Part shown: positions 1-11,275 of the stretch, piece after piece
Layout: every line of letters starts with the position of its first letter
Numbering within the stretch: the first letter of the stretch is position 1
Origin: Aliiroseovarius sp. Z3
GTDB taxonomy: Bacteria > Pseudomonadota > Alphaproteobacteria > Rhodobacterales > Rhodobacteraceae
Assembly (NCBI RefSeq): GCF_029105185.1
Contig: NZ_JAFMZK010000002.1
Coordinates: 310,001 to 374,000 of the forward strand
Direction: 5' to 3'
DNA: 64,000 bases
The notes under the pieces: generated by a model
The model's input: the letters and a program-made list of their open reading frames with translations, nothing else
The model's database searches: none
What the model was told of the DNA's origin: nothing
Program-made: the position numbers and the translations under genes

Positions 1-1365
1 ATCCGCGGAATGGCCCTGAACCTTGAAGCCGACAACGTTGGTGTTGTTATCTTCGGTTCGGACCGCGACATTAAAGAAGGCGACACGGTCAAGCGCACCA
101 ACGCAATCGTGGACGTGCCGATTGGTGACGAGCTTCTGGGTCGTGTTGTAGACGGTCTGGGCAACCCGATCGACGGCAAAGGTCCGATCAACGCCAAGAA
201 ACGCGGCGTGGCCGACGTGAAAGCACCGGGCATCATCCCGCGTAAGTCGGTGCACGAACCGATGGCAACCGGCCTGAAGTCGGTTGACGCCATGATCCCG
301 ATTGGCCGTGGCCAGCGTGAGCTGATCATTGGCGACCGTCAGACCGGTAAAACCGCCGTGGCTCTGGACGCGATCCTGAACCAGAAATCGTATAACGATG
401 CTGCCGGTGACGACGAGACCAAGAAGCTTTACTGCGTTTATGTGGCTGTTGGTCAGAAACGCTCGACCGTTGCCCAGCTGGTGAAGAAACTGGAAGAAAG
501 CGGCGCGATCGACTATTCGATCATTGTGGCCGCGACCGCATCCGACCCGGCCCCCATGCAGTTCCTGGCACCTTATGCCGCGACCGCCATGGCCGAGCAT
601 TTCCGTGACAATGGTCGCCACGCCCTGATCATCTATGATGACCTGTCGAAACAGGCTGTGTCCTATCGTCAGATGTCGCTCCTGCTGCGTCGCCCGCCGG
701 GCCGTGAAGCCTATCCGGGTGACGTGTTCTACCTCCACTCGCGCCTGTTGGAGCGTTCGGCCAAGCTGAACGAAGACTACGGCGCAGGCTCGCTGACCGC
801 GCTGCCGGTCATTGAAACCCAGGGTGGCGACGTGTCGGCCTTTATTCCGACCAACGTGATCTCGATCACCGACGGCCAGATCTTCCTGGAAACCGAGCTA
901 TTCTATCAGGGTATCCGCCCCGCTGTGAACACCGGTCTGTCGGTGTCGCGTGTTGGTTCGTCAGCTCAGACGAAAGCAATGTCCTCGGTTGCCGGTCCGG
1001 TGAAACTGTCGCTGGCTCAGTATCGCGAGATGGCAGCCTTCGCACAGTTCGGTTCCGACCTTGATGCTGCAACCCAGCAGCTTCTGAACCGTGGTGCGCG
1101 CCTGACCGAGCTGATGAAACAGCCGCAGTACTCGCCCCTGACCAACGCCGAGATCGTCTGCGTGATCTATGCCGGCACCAACGGCTATCTCGACAAGATC
1201 GACGTCAGCGAAGTTGGCCGGTTCGAGGCTGGTCTGCTGAACCATCTGCGTCAGAACAACGCCGATCTGTTGGCAGACATCACCAACAACGACCGCAAGG
1301 TCAAAGGTGAGCTTGAGGACAAAGTCAAAGCTGCGCTGGACGCGTTCGCCGCTGACTTCGCTTAA
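1..1365 (+). CDS. atpA: ATP synthase F1 subunit alpha (5' end outside window)
   Basis: Catalytic-core alpha subunit of the F1Fo ATP synthase on the cytoplasmic face of the inner membrane. The reading frame is open from base 1, so about 58-60 N-terminal residues are missing compared with the usual length of about 512. The P-loop GDRQTGKT lies at nt 331-354 and a Walker B-like stretch ending IIYDD lies near nt 625-642. The C-terminal helical domain is intact up to the TAA stop. It is followed 14 bp later by atpG, in the usual order alpha-gamma-beta-epsilon. Identity is certain from near full-length family resemblance; only the 5' truncation by the window edge is abnormal. Confidence 0.98.
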   Translation: MRGMALNLEADNVGVVIFGSDRDIKEGDTVKRTNAIVDVPIGDELLGRVVDGLGNPIDGKGPINAKKRGVADVKAPGIIPRKSVHEPMATGLKSVDAMIPIGRGQRELIIGDRQTGKTAVALDAILNQKSYNDAAGDDETKKLYCVYVAVGQKRSTVAQLVKKLEESGAIDYSIIVAATASDPAPMQFLAPYAATAMAEHFRDNGRHALIIYDDLSKQAVSYRQMSLLLRRPPGREAYPGDVFYLHSRLLERSAKLNEDYGAGSLTALPVIETQGGDVSAFIPTNVISITDGQIFLETELFYQGIRPAVNTGLSVSRVGSSAQTKAMSSVAGPVKLSLAQYREMAAFAQFGSDLDAATQQLLNRGARLTELMKQPQYSPLTNAEIVCVIYAGTNGYLDKIDVSEVGRFEAGLLNHLRQNNADLLADITNNDRKVKGELEDKVKAALDAFAADFA

Positions 1366-1379
1366 GGGGGCGTTGAACG

Positions 1380-2258
1380 ATGCCCAACCTTAAGGATCTC
1401 AAAAACCGGATCGAGAGTGTCAAGAACACTCGGAAGATCACGAAGGCCATGCAGATGGTGGCCGCCGCGAAACTGCGGCGGGCACAGGAAGCTGCCGAAA
1501 GCGGTCGGCCCTATGCAGAACGGTTCAACGCCGTTCTGGGTGGGTTGGCTGCCGCATCGACCGGTGGGGACAGCGCGCCCAAACTGCTGGCCGGTTCGGG
1601 TTCCGATCAGGTCCACCTGCTGGTGGTGATGACGGCCGAGCGTGGTTTGTGCGGGGGCTTCAACTCGTCGATCGTGAAAATGGCGCGGGCCAAGGCCGCG
1701 GATCTTCTGGCCCATGGCAAGACGGTGAAGATTTTGACCGTCGGCAAGAAAGGCCGCGAACAGATGAAGCGTGAGTATGGCGATCGCATGATCGGCCACG
1801 TGGATCTGTCGGGTGTGCGCAATGTCGGTTATGACAATGCGCAGGCGGTTGCCCACGACCTGCTCCATCGTTTCAACGAAGGCGAGTTCGACGTCGCGAC
1901 CATCTTCTACAACAGGTTCGAAAGCGTGATCACGCAGGTTCCGACCGCGAAACAGGTCATCCCGGCCAGTTTCGACGCCCCGGAAGAGGGGGCAAGCGCA
2001 TCGACGGTCTATGACTATGAGCCGTCGGAAGAAGGTATCCTGGAAACGCTGCTGCCGTCTGGTGTGGCCACGCAGGTCTTCTCGGCCCTGTTGGAAAACG
2101 CGGCGTCCGAGCAAGGCGCGCGTATGGCCGCCATGGACAACGCAACCCGTAACGCTGGCGAAATGATCGAGAAATTGACCATTCAGTTCAACCGCTCGCG
2201 TCAGGCTGTGATCACCAACGAGCTTATCGAAATTATTTCGGGCGCCGAGGCGCTCTAA
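1380..2258 (+). CDS. atpG: ATP synthase F1 subunit gamma
   Basis: Central rotor shaft of F1 that couples proton flow through Fo to catalysis in the alpha3-beta3 hexamer. The 292 residues match the family length. The N-terminal coiled-coil helix with [20 protein letters not shown] and the C-terminal helix with [15 protein letters not shown] are both present; these two helices form the shaft. The ATG at 1380 follows a GGGGG-containing ribosome site and lies 14 bp after atpA; 18 bp separate it from atpD. It is clearly part of one polycistronic unit. Confidence 0.98.
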   Translation: MPNLKDLKNRIESVKNTRKITKAMQMVAAAKLRRAQEAAESGRPYAERFNAVLGGLAAASTGGDSAPKLLAGSGSDQVHLLVVMTAERGLCGGFNSSIVKMARAKAADLLAHGKTVKILTVGKKGREQMKREYGDRMIGHVDLSGVRNVGYDNAQAVAHDLLHRFNEGEFDVATIFYNRFESVITQVPTAKQVIPASFDAPEEGASASTVYDYEPSEEGILETLLPSGVATQVFSALLENAASEQGARMAAMDNATRNAGEMIEKLTIQFNRSRQAVITNELIEIISGAEAL

Positions 2259-3701
<1,443 letters not shown>

Positions 3702-3713
3702 GGAGGGCCTCTG

Positions 3714-4124
3714 ATGGCTGATACGATGCAATTCGACCTGGTGTCGCCCGAACGAAGCCTTGCTTCGCTTCAGGCGACGGCGGTCCAGCTGCCGGGCGCA
3801 GATGGCGACATGACGGCGATGCCGAACCACGCACCGACGATCACGACGTTGCGTCCGGGTATCGTTCGCGTCGAAGCGCCGGAAGGCAATGCCGAGTTTG
3901 CCGTGACCGGAGGCTTTGCCGAAGTCACCGCTGCGGGCACCTCGGTTCTGGCTGAACGCGCTGTTCCGGTGTCGGAAATGACGCAAGAGCTGCTGGATGG
4001 GTTCGTATCAGACGCCGCTGCCGCGTCTGAAAACGCGACCGCCGAGAATCTGGATGAACTGGCCAAGCGCACGGTGGATATTGCTGCCATGGCCAGCGAA
4101 TTGGGATTGACGGTCAAAGCCTGA
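3714..4124 (+). CDS. atpC: ATP synthase F1 subunit epsilon
   Basis: Small regulatory subunit of the F1 central stalk. It has 136 residues: an N-terminal beta-sandwich (residues 1 to about 85, with the typical MQFDLVSPERSL start and PGADGDMTAMPNHAPTITTL) followed by a short C-terminal helical part. It begins 12 bp after atpD, behind the AGGAGGG ribosome site. As the last gene of the operon it is followed 27 bp downstream by a strong intrinsic terminator. Confidence 0.97.
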   Translation: MADTMQFDLVSPERSLASLQATAVQLPGADGDMTAMPNHAPTITTLRPGIVRVEAPEGNAEFAVTGGFAEVTAAGTSVLAERAVPVSEMTQELLDGFVSDAAAASENATAENLDELAKRTVDIAAMASELGLTVKA

Positions 4125-4151
4125 TCCGGACCGTTGCGAAAAGATATGAAG

Positions 4152-4177
4152 GCCCCGCTTCAATAGCGGGGCTTTTT
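4152..4177 (+). terminator. Intrinsic terminator of the atp operon
   Basis: An 8-bp GC-rich perfect stem (GCCCCGCT / AGCGGGGC) with a 5-nt loop is followed by TTTTT. It stands 27 bp after atpC and before the MFS gene. Confidence 0.93.
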
Positions 4178-4217
4178 ACATTTGCGCCCAGCGTGGAATA
4201 ACGGCACTGATGTGCGC

Positions 4218-5432
4218 ATGACTGCAATCAACCCAGCATCCAATCGCACGGCCATCTGGTTTATTCTGGCCACCATCCTGCTGGACGCGGTGGGTATCGG
4301 CATCGTGTTTCCAATCATGCCGGACCTGATGCAGCGTGTGGGCGCCAGCAGCACCGCTGACGGTGCGTTCTGGGGCGGCATCCTGATGGCATCCTATGCA
4401 GCGATGCAATTCCTGTTCGCACCCGTGATCGGCGGGATATCGGATAGTCTGGGTCGCCGACCCGTCCTGCTTCTGGCGTTGGTGGCGTTGACCATTGACT
4501 ATGTTGTCATGGCTTTGGCCACCACATTCTGGTGGCTTCTGATCGGGCGCATTCTGGCCGGGATCGCAGGGGCCACCTACATCACTGCGACTGCTTACTT
4601 GGCCGACATATCCAAGCCTGAAGATCGTGCTGCAAATTTCGGATTGATCGGGGCCACGTTTGGCATCGGCTTTGTGATGGGGCCAGCGATTGGTGGGTTT
4701 GTTGCCAGCATTCATCTGACGGCCCCGTTCTGGCTGGCAGCCGCATTTGCCGGGCTAAACGTGCTTCTGGGCCTGTTTGTCCTGCCCGAAAGCCTTGCGC
4801 CCGAGAAACGCCGGGCCTTCCGGCGGCGCGACCTGAACCCGTTCGGGTCCATTCTTGACGCGTTCAAGCTGCCCGGGTTGGGTTTGCCGCTTGTCCTGAT
4901 CTTCCTTTTTGAGTTTGCGAACATGGTCTATCCGACCTTGTGGGCGTTCTGGACCCGCGAGGTGTTCGGGTGGAGCACTGCGTTGATCGGTTTGACGCTG
5001 GCGGCTTACGGAATCGCCGTCGCAGTTTCGCAGGGTGTTGTCATGCGGGTGTTGATCCCGCGTCTGGGAGAGTTTCGAACCCTCATATTTTCGATCATCT
5101 GCGCCATTGCGGCTTTCGCAGTGCTTGGTTTGACAGCAAGTGCATATGTCATGTTTGCCGCCATCGCGATTGCGGCGCTTGCCGACATGGCACCGCCAAC
5201 GATGACCGCCATGATGGCCAACATGGTTGCGGAAGACCGTCAGGGGCTTTTGCAGGGGGTTATTGCCAGTTTGGGCTCGATCGCGGCTGTGATCGGGCCA
5301 ATGATAATGACTTGGATCTTCCAGATATTTGCAGATGCAGAAGGGGCGATCTACCTGCCCGGTGCACCGTTCCTGTTTTCCGGCGCGTTGGTGGTGATCC
5401 TGTTCCCGTTTTTCTTGCGTCTTGGCCGCTAG
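4218..5432 (+). CDS. MFS transporter, TCR/Tet-type drug efflux family
   Basis: Predicted 12-helix major facilitator in the inner membrane, closest in pattern to the tetracycline-resistance (TetA-like) drug/proton antiporter group. The motif [17 protein letters not shown] lies in helix 1, and loop 2-3 carries the MFS motif A region ([14 protein letters not shown]). The 404-residue length from the ATG at 4218 fits the family; an upstream TTG at 4182 would add 12 residues that look non-coding and would overlap the atp terminator region, so it was not chosen. The gene stands alone. The substrate is unknown; Tet-like sequence does not prove tetracycline resistance. Confidence 0.88.
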   Translation: MTAINPASNRTAIWFILATILLDAVGIGIVFPIMPDLMQRVGASSTADGAFWGGILMASYAAMQFLFAPVIGGISDSLGRRPVLLLALVALTIDYVVMALATTFWWLLIGRILAGIAGATYITATAYLADISKPEDRAANFGLIGATFGIGFVMGPAIGGFVASIHLTAPFWLAAAFAGLNVLLGLFVLPESLAPEKRRAFRRRDLNPFGSILDAFKLPGLGLPLVLIFLFEFANMVYPTLWAFWTREVFGWSTALIGLTLAAYGIAVAVSQGVVMRVLIPRLGEFRTLIFSIICAIAAFAVLGLTASAYVMFAAIAIAALADMAPPTMTAMMANMVAEDRQGLLQGVIASLGSIAAVIGPMIMTWIFQIFADAEGAIYLPGAPFLFSGALVVILFPFFLRLGR

Positions 5433-5500
5433 GCGCCGCTTGTCACCCGACCGCGTTTGGGGTCTGCTGGCAAAACTAAGATAGAACGAGGCCATCAGAA

Positions 5501-5848
5501 ATGCGCAGGATCAGAACCCATATGGTTGGGGTGGAGCAGGGCAGCACGATACTGTTTTCGGATTTCGAGCATGATGGCGAGATGTGGACCGGAGATGGTG
5601 CCCGACAATTGGTCACGCCGGTTGAATTCTCGGACAGGTTCCTCCGCCCGCCGTCGGTGCATGTCAGCGTATCAATGTGGGATTTGGACAAGCGTACCAA
5701 TGCGCGGGCCGATATCGCTGCCGACGAAATCACGGAAACCGGGTTTCAGATCGTGTTCCGCACCTGGGGCGATACGCGGGTTGCGCGCATGCGGGTCGAC
5801 TGGATCGCGATGGGCGAGGTGGCCAATGACGAGGATTGGGATGTCTGA
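5501..5848 (+). CDS. H-type lectin domain protein
   Basis: A 115-residue protein most of which (approx. residues 44-108) resembles the H-type lectin domain, the carbohydrate-binding fold known from Helix pomatia agglutinin and discoidin C-termini. Visible hallmarks are VEFSDRFLRPPSVHVSVSMWD, then an alternating beta pattern ending GDTRVARMRVDWIAMG. No signal peptide or membrane segment is seen, so it is probably cytoplasmic or exported without a classical signal. It lies alone between the MFS gene and the convergent prs gene. The ligand is unknown. An alternative start at the internal ATG at 5522 is possible. Confidence 0.75.
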   Translation: MRRIRTHMVGVEQGSTILFSDFEHDGEMWTGDGARQLVTPVEFSDRFLRPPSVHVSVSMWDLDKRTNARADIAADEITETGFQIVFRTWGDTRVARMRVDWIAMGEVANDEDWDV

Positions 5849-5865
5849 TCGTGGTTGATGGGCAC

Positions 5866-5886
5866 AAAAAAGGCCCCGAAGGGACT
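5866..5886 (-). terminator. Intrinsic terminator of prs
   Basis: Read on the minus strand: AGTCCC, TTCG tetraloop, GGGCCT (one internal mismatch), followed by TTTTTT. It lies 26 bp beyond the prs stop codon and 17 bp from the convergent lectin gene stop. Confidence 0.75.
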
Positions 5887-5912
5887 TTGATGTCAACAAT
5901 AGAGGCGGCGCG

Positions 5913-6926
5913 TCAGGAGTACATGCCTTCGTAAAGCGGCTCCAGCGTGTCATGGTCAAACAGCGACGATACCGATGTCCCGCCCCAGATGTTCAGAATG
6001 GCCTGCGTAAACATCGGTGCAGTGGGTACAATGCGGATGTTCGGGGCGTTTTTTACCGGATCGGTCGGTTGGATCGAATCCGTGATGACAAGTGACTTCA
6101 TGACAGATTTCGACACCCGTTCGACCGCCGGGCCGGACATCACGCCGTGGGTGATGTAGGCGTGAACCTCTTGCGCGCCGTTTTCCATCAGAACTTCGGC
6201 CGCCTTGCACAGCGTTCCGGCCGTGTCGCAAATATCGTCGATGATGATGCAGCGTTTGCCTTCGACATTGCCGATCACGGTCATTTCGGCAATTTCACCC
6301 GCTTTTTCGCGGCGTTTGTCGACGATGGCCAGCGGAGCATTGATGCGCTTGGCAAGCTCGCGCGCGCGGGCGACACCGCCCACGTCTGGCGAGATCACCA
6401 TGACCTCATCCATGCATTCTTTGAAGTGGTGCTTCACATCCAGTGCAAAGATCGGGCTGGCATAGAGGTTGTCGACCGGGATGTCGAAGAAGCCCTGAAT
6501 CTGGGCCGCGTGCAGGTCCATGGTCAAGACCCGCTCAATCCCCGACTGGGCGATCAGGTTGGCAACCAGCTTGGCGGAAATCGGCGTGCGTGCCTTGGTG
6601 CGGCGATCCTGTCGTGCATATCCGAAATAGGGGATCACAGCGGTGACGCGCGCAGCGGATGATCGGCGCAGCGTGTCCGAGATGATCAGAAGCTCCATCA
6701 GGTTGTCGTTGGCCGGGTTCGAGGTGGGCTGGATGATGAACATATCCTCGCCACGCACGTTTTCGTAGATCTCGACAAACACTTCCTGGTCGTTGAAGCG
6801 TTCCACGCGGGCGTCGACCAGTCCGACGGAAGATCCGCGATGCATCGACATGCGTTTGGCGACGGCTTCGGCAAGCGGCCGATTGGCATTGCCTGAGATG
6901 AGTTTCGGTTCAGTGATGGATGGCAT
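5913..6926 (-). CDS. prs: Ribose-phosphate pyrophosphokinase (PRPP synthetase)
   Basis: Converts ribose 5-phosphate and ATP to PRPP for purine, pyrimidine, histidine, tryptophan and NAD synthesis; cytoplasmic. The 337-residue length is usual for alphaproteobacteria. Visible motifs are the N-terminal [13 protein letters not shown], the catalytic flexible-loop region [11 protein letters not shown]-like ([20 protein letters not shown]), and the PRPP-binding loop [14 protein letters not shown]. The ATG at 6926 precedes [10 protein letters not shown], the expected N-terminus. It is a single-gene unit, convergent with the lectin gene and divergent from the isomerase gene at 7033. Confidence 0.97.
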   Translation of the reverse strand: MPSITEPKLISGNANRPLAEAVAKRMSMHRGSSVGLVDARVERFNDQEVFVEIYENVRGEDMFIIQPTSNPANDNLMELLIISDTLRRSSAARVTAVIPYFGYARQDRRTKARTPISAKLVANLIAQSGIERVLTMDLHAAQIQGFFDIPVDNLYASPIFALDVKHHFKECMDEVMVISPDVGGVARARELAKRINAPLAIVDKRREKAGEIAEMTVIGNVEGKRCIIIDDICDTAGTLCKAAEVLMENGAQEVHAYITHGVMSGPAVERVSKSVMKSLVITDSIQPTDPVKNAPNIRIVPTAPMFTQAILNIWGGTSVSSLFDHDTLEPLYEGMYS

Positions 6927-7032
6927 GGCAGCGGTTCCCGGCGTGGTCTGTGTGACAGAATCGTGACGTTGACACCCCTTAACATCGGGATAGATTCCTT
7001 GGAACAGTAATGGGGCAACAGGGGCCGGAAAA

Positions 7033-7635
7033 ATGACGCAGATCGACTATTATTTCACGGTGTTGTCTCCTTGGGCCTATCTGGCCGGGTCACGGCTTGA
7101 AGACATCGCGGAACGGCATGGGGCAAGTGTCACCTATAAGCCATTGGACATCGGGCAGTTGTTTGGGCGCACCGGCGGCACACTCCCCAAAGACCGCCAT
7201 CCGTCGCGGATGGAATACCGGATGCAGGAACTGAAACGGTGGTCCAAGGCGCTGAATATGCCGATGAACCACACGCCGGCGCATTGGCCCACCAATGGCG
7301 CCCCGGCCTCCTATGCGATCATCGCGGCGCAATCTGCGGGCGGTGGGGATCTTGGGGCGTTGGTGCACGGCATTATGCGCGCCTGCTGGGCAGAAGAAAA
7401 AGACATGGCACAAGACGATGTGATCAAGACCTGCCTGTCCGAAGCCGGATTCGATCCGGGCCTTGCCGACAGCGGCCTTCTGGCCGGGGCAGAAGCCTAT
7501 GGCCGCAACCTTGAAGACGCGGTCAGTGCTGGCGTGTTCGGATCGCCCTTTTATGTTTGTGACGATGGCGAAAAATTCTGGGGTCAGGATCGCTTGGCCT
7601 TGCTGGACGCGCATCTGGGTGCAGAAAAAGGATGA
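7033..7635 (+). CDS. DsbA-fold 2-hydroxychromene-2-carboxylate isomerase family protein
   Basis: A 200-residue thioredoxin-fold protein of the HCCA isomerase / kappa-class glutathione transferase family. The N-terminus [18 protein letters not shown] has Ser12 at the catalytic-Ser position of the family, and the C-terminal [20 protein letters not shown] is the characteristic cis-Pro and substrate-loop region. In naphthalene degraders the enzyme isomerises 2-hydroxychromene-2-carboxylate, but most relatives have unknown substrates. The stop overlaps the start of the next gene by 4 bp (ATGA), so the two are translationally coupled, suggesting joint action with the hydrolase. Confidence 0.88.
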   Translation: MTQIDYYFTVLSPWAYLAGSRLEDIAERHGASVTYKPLDIGQLFGRTGGTLPKDRHPSRMEYRMQELKRWSKALNMPMNHTPAHWPTNGAPASYAIIAAQSAGGGDLGALVHGIMRACWAEEKDMAQDDVIKTCLSEAGFDPGLADSGLLAGAEAYGRNLEDAVSAGVFGSPFYVCDDGEKFWGQDRLALLDAHLGAEKG

Positions 7636-8462
7636 CCCTTCAGGCATTCGCTGGTCACGAGACTTACTGGCACCGGTCAGGCAGCGGGTCGCGCTCGGCG
7701 CTGATGCTCCATTGTTCTCTGGCCCATTCTGGTGCGTGGCGTGGGTTGGAACGACACCTTTCCGGCATCCTGAATATGGTGGCGTTTGACCTGCCGGGGC
7801 ACGGGCGCAGCGCGGATTGGGATGGCGTCGGCGATTTTCAGGACAAGGCCGTCCAGATTGCCGAAGCGCTTTGGGATCAGGAGATCTCGGATCCCGTCGA
7901 TTTGATCGGGCATAGTTTCGGCGGGACCATTGCCCTGCGACTGGCACAACGTCACCCGGATCGCGTGCGAAGCCTGACCATGTACGAACCGGTCCTGTTT
8001 GCCGCCGCCAAGGACCACCCGACCTTTGCCGAGAACAGTGCTTACATGGAAGGCCCATTTGCCGATGCCATGCGTGCTGGTGATCGGATGGAGGCCGCGC
8101 GCCTGTTCAATGTCCTGTGGGGTCGTGATGCCGCGTGGCAGGCGCTTCCGATGTCTCTGCGAGAAGACATGGCCAAGAGAATACACCTGATCCCGGCGGG
8201 CAAAACAGTGACCCACGACGATATCCACGGCCAAGCTGCACCCGGTGCGTTGGAACGTCTTGACCTGCCGGTTTTGTTGATGGAGGGCGCGCGGTCGCCA
8301 GCGATGGTTGCGGCGACCCATGATGCATTGGCAGCACGCCTGCCCAATGTGCAAAGGCGGGTCTTCGCTGGTGCTGGACATATGGCCCCGATCAGCCACC
8401 CTGCAGAGGTTGGCGATGCGATTTCTGCGTTTCTATCGTCGTCCGCGCCGGTCGCGCATTAA
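7632..8462 (+). CDS. Alpha/beta-fold hydrolase
   Basis: A 276-residue alpha/beta hydrolase, predicted cytoplasmic esterase/lipase-type enzyme. The nucleophile elbow GHSFGG puts Ser at residue 95. The oxyanion region lies around LHCSLAHSGAW, the DLPGHGRS motif follows strand 4, and the GAGHMAPISHP stretch near the C-terminus supplies the catalytic His. Translationally coupled to the upstream DsbA-fold isomerase by an ATGA overlap. The last 4 bp overlap the convergent ltaE stop, leaving no room for a terminator between them. The substrate cannot be read from the sequence. Confidence 0.87.
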   Translation: MTLQAFAGHETYWHRSGSGSRSALMLHCSLAHSGAWRGLERHLSGILNMVAFDLPGHGRSADWDGVGDFQDKAVQIAEALWDQEISDPVDLIGHSFGGTIALRLAQRHPDRVRSLTMYEPVLFAAAKDHPTFAENSAYMEGPFADAMRAGDRMEAARLFNVLWGRDAAWQALPMSLREDMAKRIHLIPAGKTVTHDDIHGQAAPGALERLDLPVLLMEGARSPAMVAATHDALAARLPNVQRRVFAGAGHMAPISHPAEVGDAISAFLSSSAPVAH

Positions 8463-9511
8463 CCGCGCACCAAATCGACAAACCTGTCGATATTGTCGTC
8501 ACTCGTCGACCAGTCCGCGACCATGCGCGCCGTCAGCACCTCGTCCTGATCTGTGCCATCCAGCGTGCCTTCCCAGATGTAATAGGCGGCTCCTGCGTTA
8601 TGCAGACGCTGATGACCGGCACGTGACCAGCCCGCAAAACTCATGTTGGCATCGGGTTCGTGCAGGAATGATACGCCTTCGATCTGCTTCAGCCCGCGCA
8701 CCAGACGCGCGTTGGCCGCGTTTGACTGTCGGGCAAGGTCAAGCCACAGATTATCCGTCAGATAGGCCAGCATCTGGGCCGAGAGGTAGCGGTGCTTTGA
8801 AAACAGATGCGCCCCGCGCTTGCGCCGCAACTCGAACTCCCACGCGTGTTTCGGATCGAAGAAGATTACCGCTTCAACACCCATGCAGCCGTTCTTGGTG
8901 CCCCCAAAGCTGACCGCGTCGATCCCGGCTTTCCACGTCATCTCTGCGGGGCTGCAGCCAAGCGACACCAACGCATTGGCAAAGCGCGCGCCGTCCAGAT
9001 GGGTGGGAAGGTCGTACTGTTTGGCGACGTCGCACAGGGCGGTCAATTCAGCCACCGAGTAGACCGTGCCACGTTCGGTGACATTGGTAATCGCCACAGG
9101 GCCACGCTGCGGGCCATGCACTCCGCGACTTTCCTCGGCTTCGATGGCGCGGCGCAAGGCGGCTGGGGTTATCTTGGCATGATCCGACGGGACAAGTGTC
9201 AGCTTGGCGCCGCCCGTATAGAATTCGGGCGCATTGCACTCGTCTTCTTGGATATGCGCTTGTGTCGCGCAAAAAATGGTGTCCCACGGCTTTGATAATG
9301 TCGCCAGACTGATCGCGTTTGCCGCCGTCCCGGTCGCCACCAGATAGACCGCGGCGTCGGGGGCTTCGAATATGTCGCGGATGCGTGCGCGGACCTCGTC
9401 CATCAAGGCATCGGCACCGTAGGGCATGGCGTAGCCTTGGTTGGCTTGGACCATAGCCTCTATCACCTTTGGGTGGGCCGGCCCGGAATTGTCAGAGGCG
9501 AAAAACATCAA
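8459..9511 (-). CDS. ltaE: Low-specificity L-threonine aldolase
   Basis: PLP-dependent (fold-type I) aldolase that cleaves L-threonine and L-allo-threonine to glycine and acetaldehyde. It has 350 residues. The PLP lysine is K206 in SFGGTKNG, with HLDGAR (D173) as the ring-nitrogen Asp motif and the GTAANAIS phosphate-binding turn at residues 61-68. The start overlaps the ycgN-like stop by 4 bp (ATGA), placing it last in a coupled minus-strand run with ribF, Dabb and ycgN-like genes. The functional link to riboflavin metabolism is unclear beyond co-transcription. Related beta-eliminating lyases are possible but less likely. Confidence 0.93.
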   Translation of the reverse strand: MMFFASDNSGPAHPKVIEAMVQANQGYAMPYGADALMDEVRARIRDIFEAPDAAVYLVATGTAANAISLATLSKPWDTIFCATQAHIQEDECNAPEFYTGGAKLTLVPSDHAKITPAALRRAIEAEESRGVHGPQRGPVAITNVTERGTVYSVAELTALCDVAKQYDLPTHLDGARFANALVSLGCSPAEMTWKAGIDAVSFGGTKNGCMGVEAVIFFDPKHAWEFELRRKRGAHLFSKHRYLSAQMLAYLTDNLWLDLARQSNAANARLVRGLKQIEGVSFLHEPDANMSFAGWSRAGHQRLHNAGAAYYIWEGTLDGTDQDEVLTARMVADWSTSDDNIDRFVDLVRG

Positions 9512-9960
9512 TGCGGCTCCTCAATCAGGTGGTCTTCCCATTCTTCTTCGGGAACTTCGAATTCCGGCACGGTCCAGCCCTGCACGCTGCGCCCGGCCTT
9601 GTGCACGCTGTCACGATCGCCCGAGATCAACGGGTGCCAATCGTAAAGCGGCTTGCCCTCGTGACGCAGACGATAAGCGCAGGAGGCAGGCATGAAATAG
9701 GCGGTTTCACCGATGTTTTCGGGCGTCAGCACGATGCATTCCGGCACAAAATTCAACCGGATATCATATTGCGAGCAACGGCAGGTGTCGCCGTCCAGCA
9801 ATCGGCAAGCCACGCGTGTGAACACAACGTCGCCGGTGTCTTCGTCTTCCAGCTTGTTCAGGCAGCATTTGCCGCATCCATCGCACAGGGCTTCCCACTC
9901 GGTCGCGGTCAGGCTGTCGAGCGGACGTTCCCAGAACTTGGTGCGCAACCCTTTGGTCAT
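9508..9960 (-). CDS. YcgN family cysteine-cluster protein
   Basis: A 150-residue protein of the YcgN/UPF0260 family, with a Cys-rich putative metal- or Fe-S-binding motif. The N-terminal FWERPLDSLTATEWEALCDGCGKCCLNKLED, the later CRLLDGDTCRCSQYDIR and the distal PASCAYR are characteristic. Its molecular role is not established. Both ends overlap neighbours by 4 bp (upstream Dabb gene, downstream ltaE), so translation is coupled. Confidence 0.93.
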   Translation of the reverse strand: MTKGLRTKFWERPLDSLTATEWEALCDGCGKCCLNKLEDEDTGDVVFTRVACRLLDGDTCRCSQYDIRLNFVPECIVLTPENIGETAYFMPASCAYRLRHEGKPLYDWHPLISGDRDSVHKAGRSVQGWTVPEFEVPEEEWEDHLIEEPH

Positions 9961-10250
9961 CCGTCTGCCGTGAAATCCGCGGCGATCCGCAGCTCGCGCA
10001 ACGGGCGCACATGGGCGATGGATTGTTGATACAGTGGATGTGCCTTATAGGCGGCCAGCTGGGCTTCGTCCGCGAATTCGCCATAGACAACGACGTCGGG
10101 CGAGGGGCCGGGGATCGGGTCGGTTGCGAAATTCTCGGCAACCTCAAGCCGCAGGCTGTGGGGGATGTCTTTTAGCAATTCCAGCCCGGTGCGAATCGTG
10201 TCGCGATCCTCGGGGCGTTTTGCAGTAAAAAAGACGATGTGGCGGATCAT
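9957..10250 (-). CDS. Dabb (stress-responsive alpha/beta barrel) family protein
   Basis: A 97-residue dimeric ferredoxin-like-fold protein. The start MIRHIVFFTAKRPED and the central VVVYGEFADEAQLAAYKAHPLYQ match the Dabb family, first described as a stress-responsive plant protein. The bacterial function is generally unknown; some relatives are cyclases. It lies 9 bp after ribF and overlaps the next gene by 4 bp. Confidence 0.9.
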   Translation of the reverse strand: MIRHIVFFTAKRPEDRDTIRTGLELLKDIPHSLRLEVAENFATDPIPGPSPDVVVYGEFADEAQLAAYKAHPLYQQSIAHVRPLRELRIAADFTADG

Positions 10251-10259
10251 GTTACGGCC

Positions 10260-11198
10260 TCATAGCTTCGCCAGAATATCGCGCGCTTGGGCGCAATCTG
10301 CATCCATCTGGACAATCAGGGCTTCAACCCCGTCAAACACCTGTTCAGGGCGCAGATAGTCGATCAGGGCGACCGAGATCTGTTCGCCATAGATGTCGCC
10401 CTTGAAATCGAAAATGTAGCTTTCAAGATTCGGGCGGTTCTCGCCGAACATGGGGCGGGTGCCCATTGACGCTGCACCGCCATAGCTTCCCTTGTGCGGG
10501 CCGGTCAGGATGTCGACCTCGACCACATAGACCCCGAACTTCGGGGGATGCAGCCCCTCGATGGACATGTTTGCGGTGGGATAGCCCAGGTCGCGCCCGC
10601 GCTGGTCTCCACGAATTACGTCGCCTTCGATCCGGTGCCAGTGGCCCAGCATGCGTGCTGCATCGCGGGGGCGGCCTTCGGTCAAGGCGTCGCGAATGGC
10701 GGTCGAACTGACCTCGCCAACCTCGTCGGACATCAGGGGGGCGACGGTTACGCCAAATCCCATCTGCCTGCCCAGCATGGTCATGTCATCGGCTTTGCCT
10801 GCACGGCCTTTTCCGAAGTGGAAATCCTCGCCTATGACCACATGGCTCAGGCCCAGCCCGTCGACGATCACACGTTGGGCAAATTCTTCCGGGGATAGCG
10901 CAGACAGCGTGTCGTTAAAGCTAAGCTCATACAGCCGCTCGACCCCCAGTTTCTCCAGCCGGTGGGCGCGGGCGTCTGCGCCCATCAGTCGAAAGGGCGC
11001 GCTTTGGGGGGCGAAATACTGGCGCGGGTGCGGCTCGAAGGTCATGACGCCCAGTGGGGTCTGACTTGCCTTGGCTTCTGCTCGCGCGATGTCGATCACG
11101 TATTGGTGGCCCAGATGCACACCGTCGAAATTTCCAATCGCGACCGAGGCGCCGCGATCCGCTTTTTCAACAAACTGATAGTCCCGTACAATCCGCAT
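10260..11198 (-). CDS. ribF: Bifunctional riboflavin kinase / FAD synthetase
   Basis: Makes FMN and then FAD from riboflavin in the cytoplasm. It has 312 residues. The N-terminal adenylyltransferase domain begins with GNFDGVHLGH at residues 22-31 and carries the FxFG-type HFGKGRAG and SSTAIR motifs; the C-terminal flavokinase domain has the PTANM motif (GYPTANMSIEG) and the N(L)ESYIFDF segment. It heads the coupled run ribF, Dabb, ycgN-like, ltaE, 77 bp after the MaoC gene. The length and order of domains are normal for the bifunctional enzyme. Confidence 0.97.
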   Translation of the reverse strand: MRIVRDYQFVEKADRGASVAIGNFDGVHLGHQYVIDIARAEAKASQTPLGVMTFEPHPRQYFAPQSAPFRLMGADARAHRLEKLGVERLYELSFNDTLSALSPEEFAQRVIVDGLGLSHVVIGEDFHFGKGRAGKADDMTMLGRQMGFGVTVAPLMSDEVGEVSSTAIRDALTEGRPRDAARMLGHWHRIEGDVIRGDQRGRDLGYPTANMSIEGLHPPKFGVYVVEVDILTGPHKGSYGGAASMGTRPMFGENRPNLESYIFDFKGDIYGEQISVALIDYLRPEQVFDGVEALIVQMDADCAQARDILAKL

Positions 11199-11275
11199 GA
11201 GGTGGCATTATCGCCCCAAGCGAACGGGTGCAAGCCCGGCGGTGCCGGGTGCCGGGATTTCCTTGTGTGGGTAGG

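Noticed and set aside
4182-4217. Upstream TTG start for the MFS transporter
   Set aside because: It starts 5 bp after the atp terminator T-run and the added residues are not hydrophobic or conserved.
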